DNA of 64,000 nt from Leptidea sinapis (taxonomy: Eukaryota; Arthropoda; Insecta; Lepidoptera; Pieridae), in NCBI RefSeq assembly GCF_905404315.1, contig NC_066291.1:11247501-11311500 (forward strand), in the 5' to 3' direction. Every line of letters starts with the position of its first letter. Positions within the stretch are counted from its first letter, which is position 1. Below the pieces are notes generated by a model. The model ran no database searches, was not told the DNA's origin, and saw only the letters and a list, made by a program, of their open reading frames with translations. Of the stretch, positions 1-11,990 are shown piece by piece. A program made the position numbers and the translations under genes.

Positions 1-129
1 ATAGTTGTGACGTCATAATGTTATAGCTATTTAATAACAGTACAGCGTTTACGGCTATTACACGTGTCTAGACAATAATATTAAAAATTTATTGCTAAAA
101 TACGAGTTGTTAGTTGGTTTCGATTAGCT

Positions 130-668
130 ATGTGTGATAAAGGATTTATTAAGGCAAAGTCTGATAATATTCCTGATGTTGATATATTTATGATCACCGA
201 TTTTTTAAAAAATGACGTTCGGTTTAATTCTGCTGAAGTTCGAGGTGCCAAGGCATCAAGGTAAGTTTGTTAAAAAATAATATAATAAATGAAAATATTT
301 AATTATTTATTCTCCATTACATTAAATATAATTATTTATTTCATAAATTGCAGAGCATCGCGTGAGAGTTACGGCGACAAAGCTATAGGTTATGTTCAAC
401 TAAGTCGTAAAAATAATATTTGTATTGTGAAAGGACGGGTATGTCCAGAACACCGAGTTCGGAGTAAAGCTTATTCAGTTACTTTAACTATTAATGAAAA
501 GTCAAAAAAAATTCAGAATGTTCAATGCCATGACTGTGCAGCTTCAGCAGGTAATTTATACTCCTATTAAATTTAAGTTTTTTGATGTTGTAAGCAATAA
601 TAATCTTTTATATGGTGTCTACAGGTGGTTGCAAACATGCATTAGCATTACTTATGTGGACCTTATAA
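130..668 (+). CDS. Small SWIM-type zinc-finger protein, three exons
   Basis: Three exons join in frame: 130-260, 354-550 and 625-668 (372 nt, 123 codons plus TAA). The introns have good borders (AAG|gtaagt...ttgcag; GCAG|gtaatt...ctacag). The ATG at 130 is the first in frame. The C-terminal third carries the motif CHDCAASAGGCKHALALL, a cysteine-histidine cluster of the SWIM type (two Cys, then CxH), and the core reads ASRESYGDKAIGYVQL. From memory, insects have many small proteins of this kind, often next to or fused with YqaJ-type exonuclease domains and probably derived from mobile elements. I see no YqaJ domain here. The protein ends about eight residues after the CxH, so it may be a shortened copy. 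It lies head-on to Acinus and perhaps inside its 3' intron. The exon structure is well supported; the function is unknown. Confidence 0.72.
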
Positions 669-1334
669 ATTTAAATATTTAATAATGACAACAAAATTAA
701 ATAGATCAAAACACTGTATTTATTATTTTTCTATCAACTGCAATGAGTGAAAACTAACACTATGACGTCACACGCGCTCGGGTTTGTTCGGGAGTTGTCG
801 GCGTGTCTTCGGTACTGGATTCAAAAATTTTTTTTTATTTTGAAATAACTTTTGAATTATTGCGAAAAAAAAAAAAAAAGTATTGTTATAAAACTAATAT
901 ATAATCTTTCCATTTATCACAAAAAAAAATTTTTTTCAAAAACCCAATTGTGTATGTGCAGTGATGGATTCCCCCAAACTGCCTCCAGGATAGCCCACAG
1001 ACCCAATTAAACACAGTGGCAAAGCCACTATTTTAGTTAGTAGTGTTCATTAGTGGCTCATGGGTTAATGGGTTCTTAACAAACCAACCTCCATGATCCT
1101 ACCTAACATTCTATGGTTATGGTTTGTATTTTATGTTAATAAAGTTCTGGGTCCTGTCTCACTGCAACCAATATCGATCTATTGTGATAGCCATTATTAA
1201 CTGCTCATTGCTAATAAGATTGATTCCTTTCATGAATCTTATTATACCTAGAGTAGTGAGCTGACATATATCAGATGGTTCAAAAATTCAAGGTTCAACA
1301 GGGTCTACCCACAGAGATGTTATTTTTTTTTAAA
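669..1334. other. Intergenic, no gene seen
   Basis: AT-rich sequence after the SWIM gene. A possible poly(A) signal is not obvious. The stretch 960-1320 is less AT-rich but has no long open frame and no repeat that I recognise. Confidence 0.5.
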
Positions 1335-1582
1335 GGAAGAGGAAGAACAAACAAGCGAGGGTCACTTGATGTTAAGTGATCACCATCGACCACATTCTCT
1401 TGGAACACCAGAGGAATCACAGGAGCGCTGCCAGACTTTCAAAATAGGGTACGCGCTTTTTTCAAGCTACCCATGTCATGTCCTCCTAGAAACACCACAC
1501 AAGGAAGCTCATGCCACTGTTTGGATGTAGAAGAAACTTCATTGAAAATCGCACTGTGGAGGAATACCACACATCTGTTCAT
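1335..1582 (-). mobile_element. CR1/Jockey-type LINE, 3' end fragment
   Basis: On the minus strand this matches the last ~250 bp of the element at 60509-63235: the end of ORF2 (histidine-leucine-rich C-terminus, GTTTCCGGGAC-like block) and the short 3' UTR with CACTTAACACCAG. It is diverged, carries indels, and has no coding capacity. It lies downstream of the last visible Acinus exon, probably inside an Acinus intron. Confidence 0.85.
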
Positions 1583-1739
1583 GCTTTAATCTGGAAAAGC
1601 AACTCAAGAAGTCTTTTAACAAAAGACTATCCACCAATGAAAATGTTCTTGAAAGAGATTGAGATTGATGGAAAATCACACCTGAAGATATGGAGCCATA
1701 TTAAGTACTCATTAATAATGAATAACTAATATTGCATTT

Positions 1740-2345
1740 TCTTTTAAGAGTGCCTATCTATAGATCCATGTATAGATGTTGTAGATAGTATATTTGTAGA
1801 ATGTCCTGCCGCTACCCTTCAGCAAAATGAGGTCATGGATACGCTCTCTCAACAACAACCTACACAGAACCCGATGGACAAATGTCTCAGGTTGTAGACA
1901 GCCGAACGAGGCGATTCCTGCACTATCACCCAAACTGACACGTCGTCTTATTAGCCTAAATAGACACGACATCCGAATCATAGTCGGCACCCTAGCGGGT
2001 TACACATCAGTGAACTAGCACCTATTTACAATCAGTGTTACGGACAGTACTAGGTGCAGGGTCTATCTAAACGAGTATGAAACGGTCACTCATGTAAACC
2101 TGGAATGTCCTGGGGTGGCCAACCAACAGGCAAAATACTTAGTAAATATAAGGTCGCTCCAGGAAGTCTGCCAACACCCCAGGAGTGTTCTGAACTTCTG
2201 GAAGGAGCTGGGATGGTTGGAATGACTGGCTAAAACTGCACGCAAAAAACCCAACTAAGTGGTCTAATTGCGGAAACAGGAGCCCTTTACCAATACCAAT
2301 ATTTGTAGAAAATTCTGAAAGTGTAGGTGACAACCATTCCAAAAC
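1740..2345 (+). pseudogene. Non-LTR retrotransposon ORF2 C-terminus, broken
   Basis: The plus strand encodes a broken C-terminal region: a block with LNRHDIRIIVGTLAGY, then (after a stop) a cysteine-rich block CRVYLNEYETVTHVNLECPG and a terminal WKELGWLE followed by a stop near 2224. This pattern (Cys, His, Cys spacing plus a final FLxELGWLE-like end) is what I know from the tail of Jockey/I-group ORF2 proteins after the RNase H region. At least one in-frame stop separates the blocks. There is no RT domain here. Confidence 0.65.
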
Positions 2346-2579
2346 AGTATGTCTGGTGGTAATTACATTTGTATTTATTTATTTAGTGTTTACATAATGG
2401 TCAGAACCACATGGCCATCTGCAATATGCTGTGATTGTACTGTACTGACTGCAAATTTTAATATTTTCAATTACAGTCTGTAATTTGGAGATCTTCTGTT
2501 CGTCCGTCAATACTAAGGTGTACAGATGCATTAAATACTATCATAATTAAATAATTAATGAGTATTCAATTTATCATAC

Positions 2580-5500
2580 CAGGTTCAGGACTCCTTTCAG
2601 GTGTTCGGTGTCTTCTTTTTTCGGGGGTCCGTTCATCCTTTGGGTACTTATCTTTTTCTTTAACTTTGTCATTTTTGCCCACATCCCATTCTCTCATAGC
2701 CATCTTTCTCTCCCATGGCCTTTCCTAATTAAAAAAAAACCATTGATAAGTAGATCAATACAATACATGTAGAAAAAACTATTAATAGGATTAGTAATAA
2801 GTAAATAAAAACACAATTTGGCTATGGGGGTCTGAGGTTTCACTTCATTTTACATTTGCAGAAATTCCCAAATATAATGATTTGAAATATTAGATCATAA
2901 TAATATATATATATCATGATCTAATTAAGTTTTCTTATACTATCTTATTAATCCTCAAAACCGGTATTATAATCAGAAAAGGAATTTATGATTAAGCTGG
3001 ATTATCTGTTTTTTCTTTTTAAACATATTTATCTTGTAAGACATGAATATTTAACTCAATACATATATAATTGAACAACTGTCTCCTTCTTATTGCTTAC
3101 TTCTTACCTTACCCTTCCACTTACATCAACTCATTTCAGACAACTCTCTGATTCTAGGTAAATAATTTGAAAAATAAAGAATTTGATAAGGCCATGAAAA
3201 ATAATATGTCAAAGTTAACATTTTCCAACATATTCTTCCACATGTGCCCTATAAATTTGTGCAGTAAAACTTTTTTCTTCCATTGTATTCTCAATAAATG
3301 CCTTTAAACCTTAATAATTTATAATATTCTCTCCAAAACAATTAACACCACACATACTACACAAGGCTTTCATATGTACCATATTAATATTATTCTGCTT
3401 TCATCATTTTTTCTGCCCCACCCCACATACACTGTAATAGTGAAGCAACCAATACACTGGCTGCATATAACACATTATTGTGTAAGGCTCCATTCACTTG
3501 GTTACCCACTTTCCTTTCCATGGCTTTTCATTAAATGAGGATTGCTGCCTGCTAAGTTGTGGTTAGTAAGTATATCCCACTGGAGTCTGCAGTTGATTCT
3601 ACAAAGTGGCCATGTGGGGTGTAAACTTTCTTCCAAAATAAGGTGTTATGTAATGCCAAGTATCAACTGATCAGGTGGAATCTTATATTTTAGTCTAACA
3701 TCCAGTTGTGAGATTTGGTTGTCAGTATTATTCTGAGCCTCCCACTGTAGTTACTATTTTCAATTGAGGCTGATTTTGCACCTTATTGGTGGCACAAAGT
3801 AAAGTACTGTCTCATCTTACCTTAGTAAGTAGAGTATACACCAAGGTATTTGTCACCTACACATCTTCCATCACTCATACACAAACTTCCAAAACATACA
3901 AATTCCTACACTTGTATGACTGATACCACACTTTTACATTACTCCCAAGGACATTAAAAATTAAATTAATATCATATATAGTTGGTTACTACAGTATAGT
4001 TACTTTTTAACTAAATATTTTTAATTTAATGGCATTGACTTACCAGTTCACCTTTTTCTCTTTTCATGTCTTGTTCCCTTAACCAATCCTCTACTGTTCC
4101 TGGTATGGTTTGCACTTTTGCATTGTCTGTATCTTCATTTGCTTTTGCTTTGTCAAATTCTTCTTGTGTTGAGAAATCAACATGCAATGTTTTAGGATTT
4201 GAAACTGGCCAAGTTACTCCATGTAAAGCATGTCTAGTTTCCACAGCTTGGCTAAAAAATATAAAATGATAAATATTATTTAAGAAGTTATTTAAGAATT
4301 ATTTGAAGAAGTTAGTTAAGAATTATTTGTATTTATTTATAAGCCAACCTTATAGGGTACTTAATTTTTATAAATAAAATAACAATATTAAGTTTACAAT
4401 GACAATGACACTTACTCTTCATTCTCATAAATAACAAAACATTTTGATTTTATTTTATCAATCCAAAATCCATTGTCAATTATTCTTCCTGTCCTCTGTA
4501 GTAAATTCTTTAGTTGCAGGAGTGTGAATGGCCGAACCAAGTGTGTTATAAACAATATATTAGACTGCTTGTGCCTCGGTGGGCTTGGAGGTCTTGCAGT
4601 AATGTTATCACTGTCATTTACAATTGATATCTTTCTAACAGTTGTAGGTTGTATGTCTCGACACTTAACATTTTCTGTATCCTTATCCAGACTTTCTCTC
4701 TTATTCAATGCGACATTTTCAGAGTTATCAATAATTATTTTAGGTAAGACAGGCTTTTCTACTTTGTTTGGAACTTCAACCCGTTTGTGTTTTTTTTCTT
4801 CAATAACTTCTTCAAACTCAACAGGTTTCACATCAGGTATTATTTCCTTCAATACTTCAGTTGAAATAGTAATTGACTTTTGTGTTGTTAACTTATTGGG
4901 CCTAGAGCCCCATCTTCTTTTGCGACTGATAACAATACCTGTTGAATTTTCATTTGATACCTCAGTTACTGTATTTTTAACTTCTGAACCTATACTTGAT
5001 TCAGTAGAAATATCTTTATTAGATTTTGTACAAGTATTGATTGCATCTTTATTTGATTGTTCAATCTCCTCTGCAGTGATGTTCTTTTCAACACTTGATT
5101 TTCTTTGCTCCGCTTCTACTGGTTGAATACTATCCTCTACAACATCATTTTTAGTAAGAGAAGTTGCTTCACCATCTACTGACTCACTTATCCCTGAAAT
5201 TTCATTTTTATCTTCATTTATACTTACCTGTTTAGAGTCTTCTTCAGACACTGCAACCTCAGTTGGATCCTTAACCTCCATAGAATCTTCTGCCTGGGCT
5301 TTATTACAATTTGAAGTTTCCAATTTCATGCTTTCATCTTCTACATGTAATTCTAGTACTTCTGATTTTTCAACTGACACACTCCTTTCTTCTTTTCTTG
5401 CAGAACAAGAATTATCTGGCAATGGACTTAGTGTGGTCTGTGTTGAACTTTCATCCTCATTCCTTAGAGGAGTTTTAACAGTAGTATCAGCATCAGATGT

Positions 5501-6217
5501 TTTATCAATTAGATCACCCTCCAATGATTTAATGATAGCTGTGCCAGTCTCAGATTTACTTACTGCATCCTCAACTACTTCAGCTTTGTCAATTTGTTTT
5601 AAATCATCATCAGAAGTTGTTGACATAGGTGTATCATCTGGAATAGACTCCTTGAAATCATCTTTAATATCAGACTCAGGTTTATATGATACTTCAGTCT
5701 CAGCTTCTTTTTCCATACTATCATCTTGTTCAGTGCTGTTTCTATCTGAAATATCTTTTGTCTCCACCGTGGTCCTCCTTGTTCTATGTTTTAGTTTTTT
5801 CTTTTCATCTCCATCTACAATTGCAGTGTCACTGGTACTAGTGGCACGTGAATGCTTTCTTTTGCTGCGCGGTGATCTATCCACCCTTTCAGGAGTAGAT
5901 GGTGGACGTGTAAGACAAATCTTAAGTTTACCACCATCACCTGTATTTTCTGGTGTTTTAACATGCCAAACTTGATCTTGCGACATCTCTGGACTCTCTT
6001 CTACCGGTATACCCTGTACTGGTACAGGTTCACTACTAATAACTTCAGTTTCTTGTTGTGGAACCGACTCTTCGTCAGATTCATTTTCAGATGATGAAGA
6101 TTGCTTTCTACGCCGACTACTTCTTGTTCGCTTCAATTTAACTGTTTTTTCTTTTTCTTTCTTTTCAGGCGAACCCTTAGTTTTTTTTACAGGAGCTTTT
6201 TCGCTTTTTCGACGCAT
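2580..6217 (-). CDS. Acn: Acinus (apoptotic chromatin condensation inducer), 5' part
   Basis: Coding exons are 6217-4416, 4251-4044 and 2724-2580, joined with matching phases. A non-coding first exon ends at 6304 (AAGAAG|gtgagt), and the second exon begins at 6222, five bases before the ATG at 6217. Residues 1-550 are low-complexity, Ser/Glu/Lys-rich, with basic runs at the N-terminus. An RRM follows from about residue 552 (RNP2-like ILFITHLV, RNP1-like KSKCFVIY, then ALHGVTWPVSNPKTLHVDF), which is the diagnostic Acinus RRM. Exon 4 is the charged RERE-like region. The RNPS1/SAP18-binding C-terminal motif is absent, so the last exon(s) must lie below position 1. No SAP domain is visible. Acinus forms the ASAP complex with RNPS1 and SAP18 on the exon junction complex in the nucleus and acts in splicing and apoptosis. 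The lower intron (before 2580) holds transposon remains. Confidence 0.93.
2725..4043 (-). other. Acinus intron, no embedded gene seen
   Basis: A 1.3-kb intron between the exons ending at 4044 (CTG|gtaagt) and starting at 2724 (aattag|GAAAGG). It is AT-rich, has no long open frame, and shows no repeat that I can place. Confidence 0.8.
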
Positions 6218-6304
6218 TTTATCTAAAAGATGGCATAAAATTAACATTTTTCAATAAAACTAATAATTATATTGGAAGCAATGACTTATATAATAATACT
6301 CACC

Positions 6305-6689
6305 TTCTTTGTTTTTACGGTGTGATAATAATGATAAACAACCTCTAACAGTTTTATTTATTACATTAAAAGACAGCAAATTATTACAATACGCACGCCG
6401 CCATAAACGCTTTCGACGCCATATTGTTATTTTTTTTTATTATTTTTCCCTAAGATGGGATAGGCAAAGGCAGAGCTATGCAGCCATCGTCAAAAGTATG
6501 TTCACTGGTTTACATACCTAATAGCGAGCCTGTGTATTTATTGTTTATAATAGATAACCAGAAATATTAGGGGTTAAAGTTTGTTGCAAAAATTAAATTG
6601 CTTTTTTCAAATTAACATTATTATTTAATCAAAATAAGTTCCATTATTATAATATATACATTGCTGCCATCTAAAAAGAAGGACTCGCA
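6305..6689. promoter_or_regulatory. Acinus 5' UTR exon and presumed promoter region
   Basis: Reading leftwards, the untranslated first exon of Acinus ends at 6304. Its start is not visible but probably lies within 6350-6530, where the sequence is less AT-rich (cgccgccat, cgacgccat blocks near 6400-6425). No TATA box stands out. This is inferred from the splice site only. Confidence 0.4.
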
Positions 6690-8160
6690 TGTTACAAATC
6701 CATCCAATATTCCTTCATTTCTGTATCGATTCAACAAGGCAACACACATCAATAGGCACCTCTCCAAAACGGCAAAAAGAGAAACCTTCTTCTCTTTTTG
6801 CCTCCAACTCGACTCTTGATGACAACGGTGCCAAAGGTCTATGCCTGAACTACAGTTTAGACGGAAATCTGTTGGACGAGCTTTGTTTTCTTTGGACGTA
6901 AGAAAGTCGAGCGGGCCGGAGGGCATTTGACGACCGCGCCGGTGCAAATGCGTTTATTCCGACATTCTTACTCAAAAGGTGTAGTCCCTGACTCGTGGAA
7001 GTCAGCCTTTGTCCATCCGATCCAAATAAAAAGAGACAGTTCGGATCGAGCAAACTCGAGCTATTATCTCTCTGCTCTCCAAAATCATGAAGAGCATAAT
7101 TAACCGCTAGCTCTTCGTATTCCCAGAGGTTCAACAGTTCTTTTATGGAAAAGCAGGACAAACGAGCGAACGGGTCACTTGGTGTTAAGTGATCACTGTC
7201 CCTCACTTTCTCTTGCAACACCAGAGGAATTACAGGAGCGTTACCGGCCGACCCACTTTTTTTGAAGGTACCCATGTCGTATCGTCCTGGAAACACCGCA
7301 CAAATACACTCATCGCATAGTTTGCTTGTACGTGAAACAAAGATCCTTGAAAACCGCTTTCTAGAACAACGCCTCACATTCAAATGGTAAAGATGAAATT
7401 CAAGCTTATGTCCTGCGAAGGTGGTATTTAGCGGCAGGAATCAGGTGAAACAGCTCTTCGAAACAACCCCCGTGATAAATGCGGTAGAAGACACACAATG
7501 AAGCGATGTCTCTACGCAACGCCAAGTAATCCAGCCGTTCACAGAGCACTGGGTCCTCGACAATTCTAGCTGCTCTGCGTTACATGCGGTCAAATGGATC
7601 AAGCTGATACTGGGGTGCGCCAGACCAGAGATGACAGCAATACTCCGGACCTGAGCTTTGTACAGCGCTAGAATGTGGGCCGGCTTGAAGTATTGCCGTG
7701 TTCTACTTATGACGCCCAGTTTCTTCGAAGCCAATTTAGCTTTGCTCTCCAGATAGCCGCGGAATTGGCAATCGCGATTTCGAGATCCAGAATTCCAAAA
7801 CTAGGCGAGGTTGTAAGGGAAGTGTTGTCGAAGAGCGATGATTCGAAAAATGGGGTTTTTTTAGTGGTAAACGCGCAAACTTGAGTCTTCTTGGGGTTAA
7901 ATTTGACAAGGTTCAATGAACCCCATTCCGCGACTTTCTCAAGTCAGGACTCGATAAAAGACACAAGTTTCTACCGGCACTAGTCGACAATTTCCCTCGA
8001 GAGACCTGCATAGCCCGTGTTGGCGTCCAACATATCATTGATATGCAGAAGAAACAGTTTATCAACGACCGATAGTATGGTTTTCGCCGTGGCCGGTCGG
8101 CAGGTGATCTTCTGGTATATCTAACACATAGATGGGTGGCGGCAATTGAAAGCAAGAGAG
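6690..8160 (+). mobile_element. CR1/Jockey-type LINE copy split by a second copy
   Basis: Plus-strand LINE sequence covers 6690-7140 and resumes at 8058-8160. These parts correspond to about 61430-61915 and 61917-62020 of the element at 60509-63235 (linker with FASNSTLDDNG, start of the RT domain, then the block with RSAGDLLVYLTHRWAAAIES). The break between them is filled by a minus-strand copy (7141-8057). The coding sequence is full of stops and indels. Confidence 0.8.
7141..8057 (-). mobile_element. CR1/Jockey-type LINE, 5'-truncated, nested antisense
   Basis: The minus strand matches about 62243-63235 of the 60509-63235 element, from the block encoding HINDML through the C-terminus and 3' UTR to the CCATAAAA tail (seen as ttttatgg at 7141). 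It sits inside the plus-strand copy at CAGTT, which occurs on both sides (about 7135 and 8055) and may be the target duplication. It has several internal deletions, among them the YADDS block. Confidence 0.8.
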
Positions 8161-8339
8161 TTTTTCTTCTCTTTAATTTCTCTATAAAGGTAATATAAGA
8201 GTAGATAAGATTTTTTTATCTTCAATTCGTCTCTCGTAATCTAGGTGGCCTACTGTAAAAATAACTATCTTTCAAAATCTACTTGCTAGCTGGCTTGGTA
8301 GCTTACACGAAAACTATATCAAACGAAAAATGATTGACC

Positions 8340-8630
8340 CCAACACCGCAAGTTCGATACGCCTGTTTTTTCGATTGCATCGAACCAGGGCTTTGGTCAC
8401 TTACTGCAACGGCGCGGTCAATGAGATCATCCGAAGGAAAGCCAACTTTGCCCCAAGGGTAGGATGCAAAAAAGGAACGCATATTATCTCAATCTGCTCA
8501 CTTGTAGTGCCAACCGCGGCGGGTCGCTGGTGGTCTGCGACGTGCGCGTCGGAAAGGCACAGGTAATGGTCGGACGTTCCAACAGGAGCGACGACAGAGA
8601 CCTGAAGGCCAACCATCAACTTTTAATTAG
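8340..8630 (-). mobile_element. CR1/Jockey-type LINE, endonuclease-region fragment
   Basis: On the minus strand it reads like the end of an APE-type endonuclease (VAPVGTSDHYLC, equivalent to APLGTSDHCLV at 60900-60940) and continues into the inter-domain region, with a deletion near 8400. It is the only part of the endonuclease left in this cluster. The coding frame is interrupted. Confidence 0.75.
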
Positions 8631-9199
8631 CGATTCAATTCCAATGGTACCTAAACTGAATCGCTAAGATTGGTACCATGAAGTGTCTTTAACTGAATGA
8701 CGTTTGAATCGCATAAGGAAGAATAAACGAAAGCAATTTTTCTGTGGGCCTCGGTCTCAGAAAGAGATGACGCTGTACAGTCGTTGCGTAAGTCTGTCTC
8801 TCTTACTCAAACCTTAAGTGTTGCGTTTCGAAACCTAAAATAATATAATGTTAGCGGTTTTTTGCGTAGAAATTACTACAAAAACATTTTAAATTTGAGC
8901 TTTATAGCGTCCAGTTATTTTATTACATAAAATTGAAATTCTTTGAATTACAAATTAAAGGTTTTTCATTACAATTTTAGGTGTTTTCGTATAAATAAAC
9001 TGATTAAGGAAACATAAAGCTAGTTGATCAACTGAAATTGCACCGTGCGAACGTATTGTAAGTCATATTGATTTTCATGAAGCACCAATTTCACAATTGA
9101 TACTTCAAACTGAGAAATGTTACTTTATTGGAGAAAAGATTAAATACACATTCAAATTATAACATTTGACTTAATAATTACTAACGCTATATATATAAA
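8631..9199. other. Intergenic, no gene seen
   Basis: AT-rich DNA between two transposon blocks. I see no exon, RNA gene or recognisable repeat. Confidence 0.5.
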
Positions 9200-11990
9200 T
9201 AATAATAAAATAAAACTTAAATAATCTAACAAAATTAATTAATTACAAATAGAAAATATCATTAAGATTGCTATCGGCAGGTAAGGTGCCCATGAAGCTG
9301 GCAACGTTACCTCTTTGAATAGCCAAACTTATCCTTTGACAGAGGTACGTACCAGATCTTGGGTCACCTGTTAAATCGGTTAGACGCCTGGATAGCTCTT
9401 TTACGAGTTTTTGTGCCGATGAACCCCAAGGACCCATCGTCTCCACCCCAAAGGGAACAAATATGTATCCATCACCGCTTTAGGTTTTCGGCAGATTCCA
9501 CCGCTGCACCCCCCGCTCTACATGAATGTTCAATATGAGAGGGGGCTAGCGTGTCCACACAAGTCGCATCCCACACCAGTGGCTTTCCATGACTCCAAGG
9601 AATCAACGTTATGCCATCAGGCCTCTTACCACCATCACGTGAAATTCCACTCGGCTCTACGATAGCCGGCATGTTGACGGTAGTAAAGGCCCGACGCAAG
9701 ACGTCGTTTAAGGCGGCATGGCGTGAAAGACGGCCCGCACTGCGGCGGCAAGATAAGCCATGGTGACCAAGGCTTTGCCTCAGTAGCGGCGCATATGGGG
9801 AACTGTTCTAGTGATACCCAGGCGTAAACCAACTACGATTGAGAAGTGTCCCTATGTTACTCGAAGGAGTGGCCTGAAGCCAGTACCCTGAATCTCGTTC
9901 GCTAACAGCAATAAAACGAGCCTGATCCGAAATATTGTGATTTGATAATAATATCCTTTTTTGAATGATTTTGCAGTGTGGCTCATCCCAAAGCTTTAGT
10001 GATCGCATGTTTAAAGGGAAATTTTCACTTGGACAGGCAAATTTCCAAGCATTTTTAGTAGTTTCCGCATACACCAGTGGCAGGGGACACCCTATTTACG
10101 GGGAGATAATTTTATCATATAAAGTGCTGACATTATGAACAAAAGATAAGGATGCTGGTAAGGATATACTTGATATTTTTCTGATGCCAATTCCACCAAA
10201 AGGAATAGGCAGAGAAGCCTGGCACCAAGAAATATCAGATAATGAGCAATTTAATATTTTTAATAGTAAATTTCGTAGAGAATCGTCCAAACTTGACAAA
10301 AGTATCTCATGATTCCAAAGAGGGCAACATCGGAGAACATAGGTTAGCTTGGGGACAAAAAGACAAAATTGCATTATATGATAGGCCATGTGGGAATGTA
10401 TGGATAGTAAGCGGTCTGAATAATGTTCAAATTTTTAATTTTGTTCATTTATATATGCTGAGAAAGACTCTTCCAAAATTGGTGCACCTAAAAGGCGAAG
10501 AGATTGCTTTTCTATAATTTTTAAATTTGGGGCAATAACGTTGAATTGTTTAATTATCGCATCTCTTCTATCAAAAGGTATCAAATTTGAGATAAAAAGT
10601 TCACACTTTGAAAAATTTAGCTCTAAGCCAATTTCATAAAACTTTGTTATCAAAAAACTGAGATCTTTTAGAACTGTATTTGTATCACCTCCTAAAGTGC
10701 CGTCATCTAAGTACCACATATCTAATTTAGAGTTTAGTAAATTAATTATTGGGTGTATAGCGAGACTGAATATTGCCGGTCCGAGTGGATCACCCTGTTG
10801 ACAACCAGTAGAAGACTGGATAACATTGTCCCTATAAAATAATTTTGACTCCGAACCATAACATTGCCAAAGATAGCTAAATGTTTCTGGAATCGAATTT
10901 CGAATTCCTGTTAAAATGCTCGATCTACTTACAGAATTGAAGGCATTTCTTACATCCACTTTCAAGACCACATCACCTCCATCATTTTTCAAAAAGGAAC
11001 GGAGCGCGTGTACTGCAGCTTCGCAGCCTCCTTTCGAACCAAATCCTAGACAAAGTCATAATAGATTTACAACAAACTTTGGAAGCTATTCGTCTATAGG
11101 TGCAACCTACAGCAATCGGCCTGATGCCACCATCTTTCTTTTTAAAAGCACATAGGTTGGCACCATACAGAATGGAAGCAAAATTTTGGGGTACCTTGTC
11201 TGCCAGCATGACATTTATTAAAGCGGTGATATCTGACAGGAGGGTTCGGCCGGTGTCGCCAGTGGAACCGAAGACGAGATCTTTAATATGTTGCGGTGTA
11301 AGGCCATCCAGGCCTCCAGCCGAACCATTCTTGAAAGACATCACCGCTGTCTTAACGTCTTTAATTGTGACCTGCAAAGGTAACTGAGGTGAAGCAGGCT
11401 GGAAGAGAGGAGGTGCTGCTGATAAAGGATGTTTCTCTTTTAGGGCGTTCAAGGTTTCTTGCGAATCAGGCGCAATGACGTCGTTTGAGAATTATAATTG
11501 TGCTGCACCTTTCAGGTCCCCATCACTCACTTTAATCTCGACTTTCAGGGATAAAGAGCGTGTTGATGTCGGTGGTTGTCTATAAGTTTTCTTATTAAAA
11601 GTATTTGAAGAAGTAAAATTTATGTTCTGTGGAGCCTTGGTTGTACAATTATTTTTAAGTGTGGATGTTAACGATTTATTTTTGGAATTGGCATGTAGAA
11701 CCTGAAAGGGAAAGTATAGCAGCTGCTCCCAAGCACATTCTGAGTTTTCATTGATGGCTTTTTTAAGTTTATTCTGTTTTACAGTATTCCTCGCAGCACG
11801 AGGAATACGCTTACCTATTGGAGTATTTAATTTTGATTGTGAAATATTTTGCCAAAATGGTTGTTGTTGCGATTGAGACTGATAATGTGTTTGAGAAATT
11901 AAATGACAAGTTGAAGTTATGCTGGGAATAGGGGGATTTGACTGGTTGCATTGGGAGAGTGTCTTACCAATGTGAATATTCAAACTGAGT
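9200..11990 (-). mobile_element. Decayed non-LTR element with RT and restriction-like endonuclease
   Basis: Four or more minus-strand frames line up as one protein broken by stops and frameshifts. The order is a basic N-terminal region (11983-11492), an RT N-terminal block with GSAGGLDGLTPQHIKDL and KKDGGIRPIAVGC (11452-11090), RT palm with TGCQQGDPLGPAIFSL and WYLDDGTLGG (10992-10435), thumb (10389-10096), and a C-terminal block (9830-9243) with HGLSC, SRHAALNDVLRRAF, KRPDGITLIPW and LVWDATCVDT. The last block has the RHN-like, PD...D layout of a PD-(D/E)XK nuclease as in R2-type elements. I recognise the family as a widespread invertebrate RT whose clade name I cannot give. It is non-functional. 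Confidence 0.72.

Noticed and set aside
1..2579. Last Acinus exon (RNPS1/SAP18-binding motif) within the window
   Set aside because: I looked on the minus strand for the conserved tryptophan-leucine-proline block after a phase-1 acceptor and found no candidate; the exon is probably beyond position 1.
4473..5975. Two plus-strand ORFs of more than 200 codons
   Set aside because: Exact antisense shadows of the low-complexity part of Acinus, whose frame has splice and domain support.
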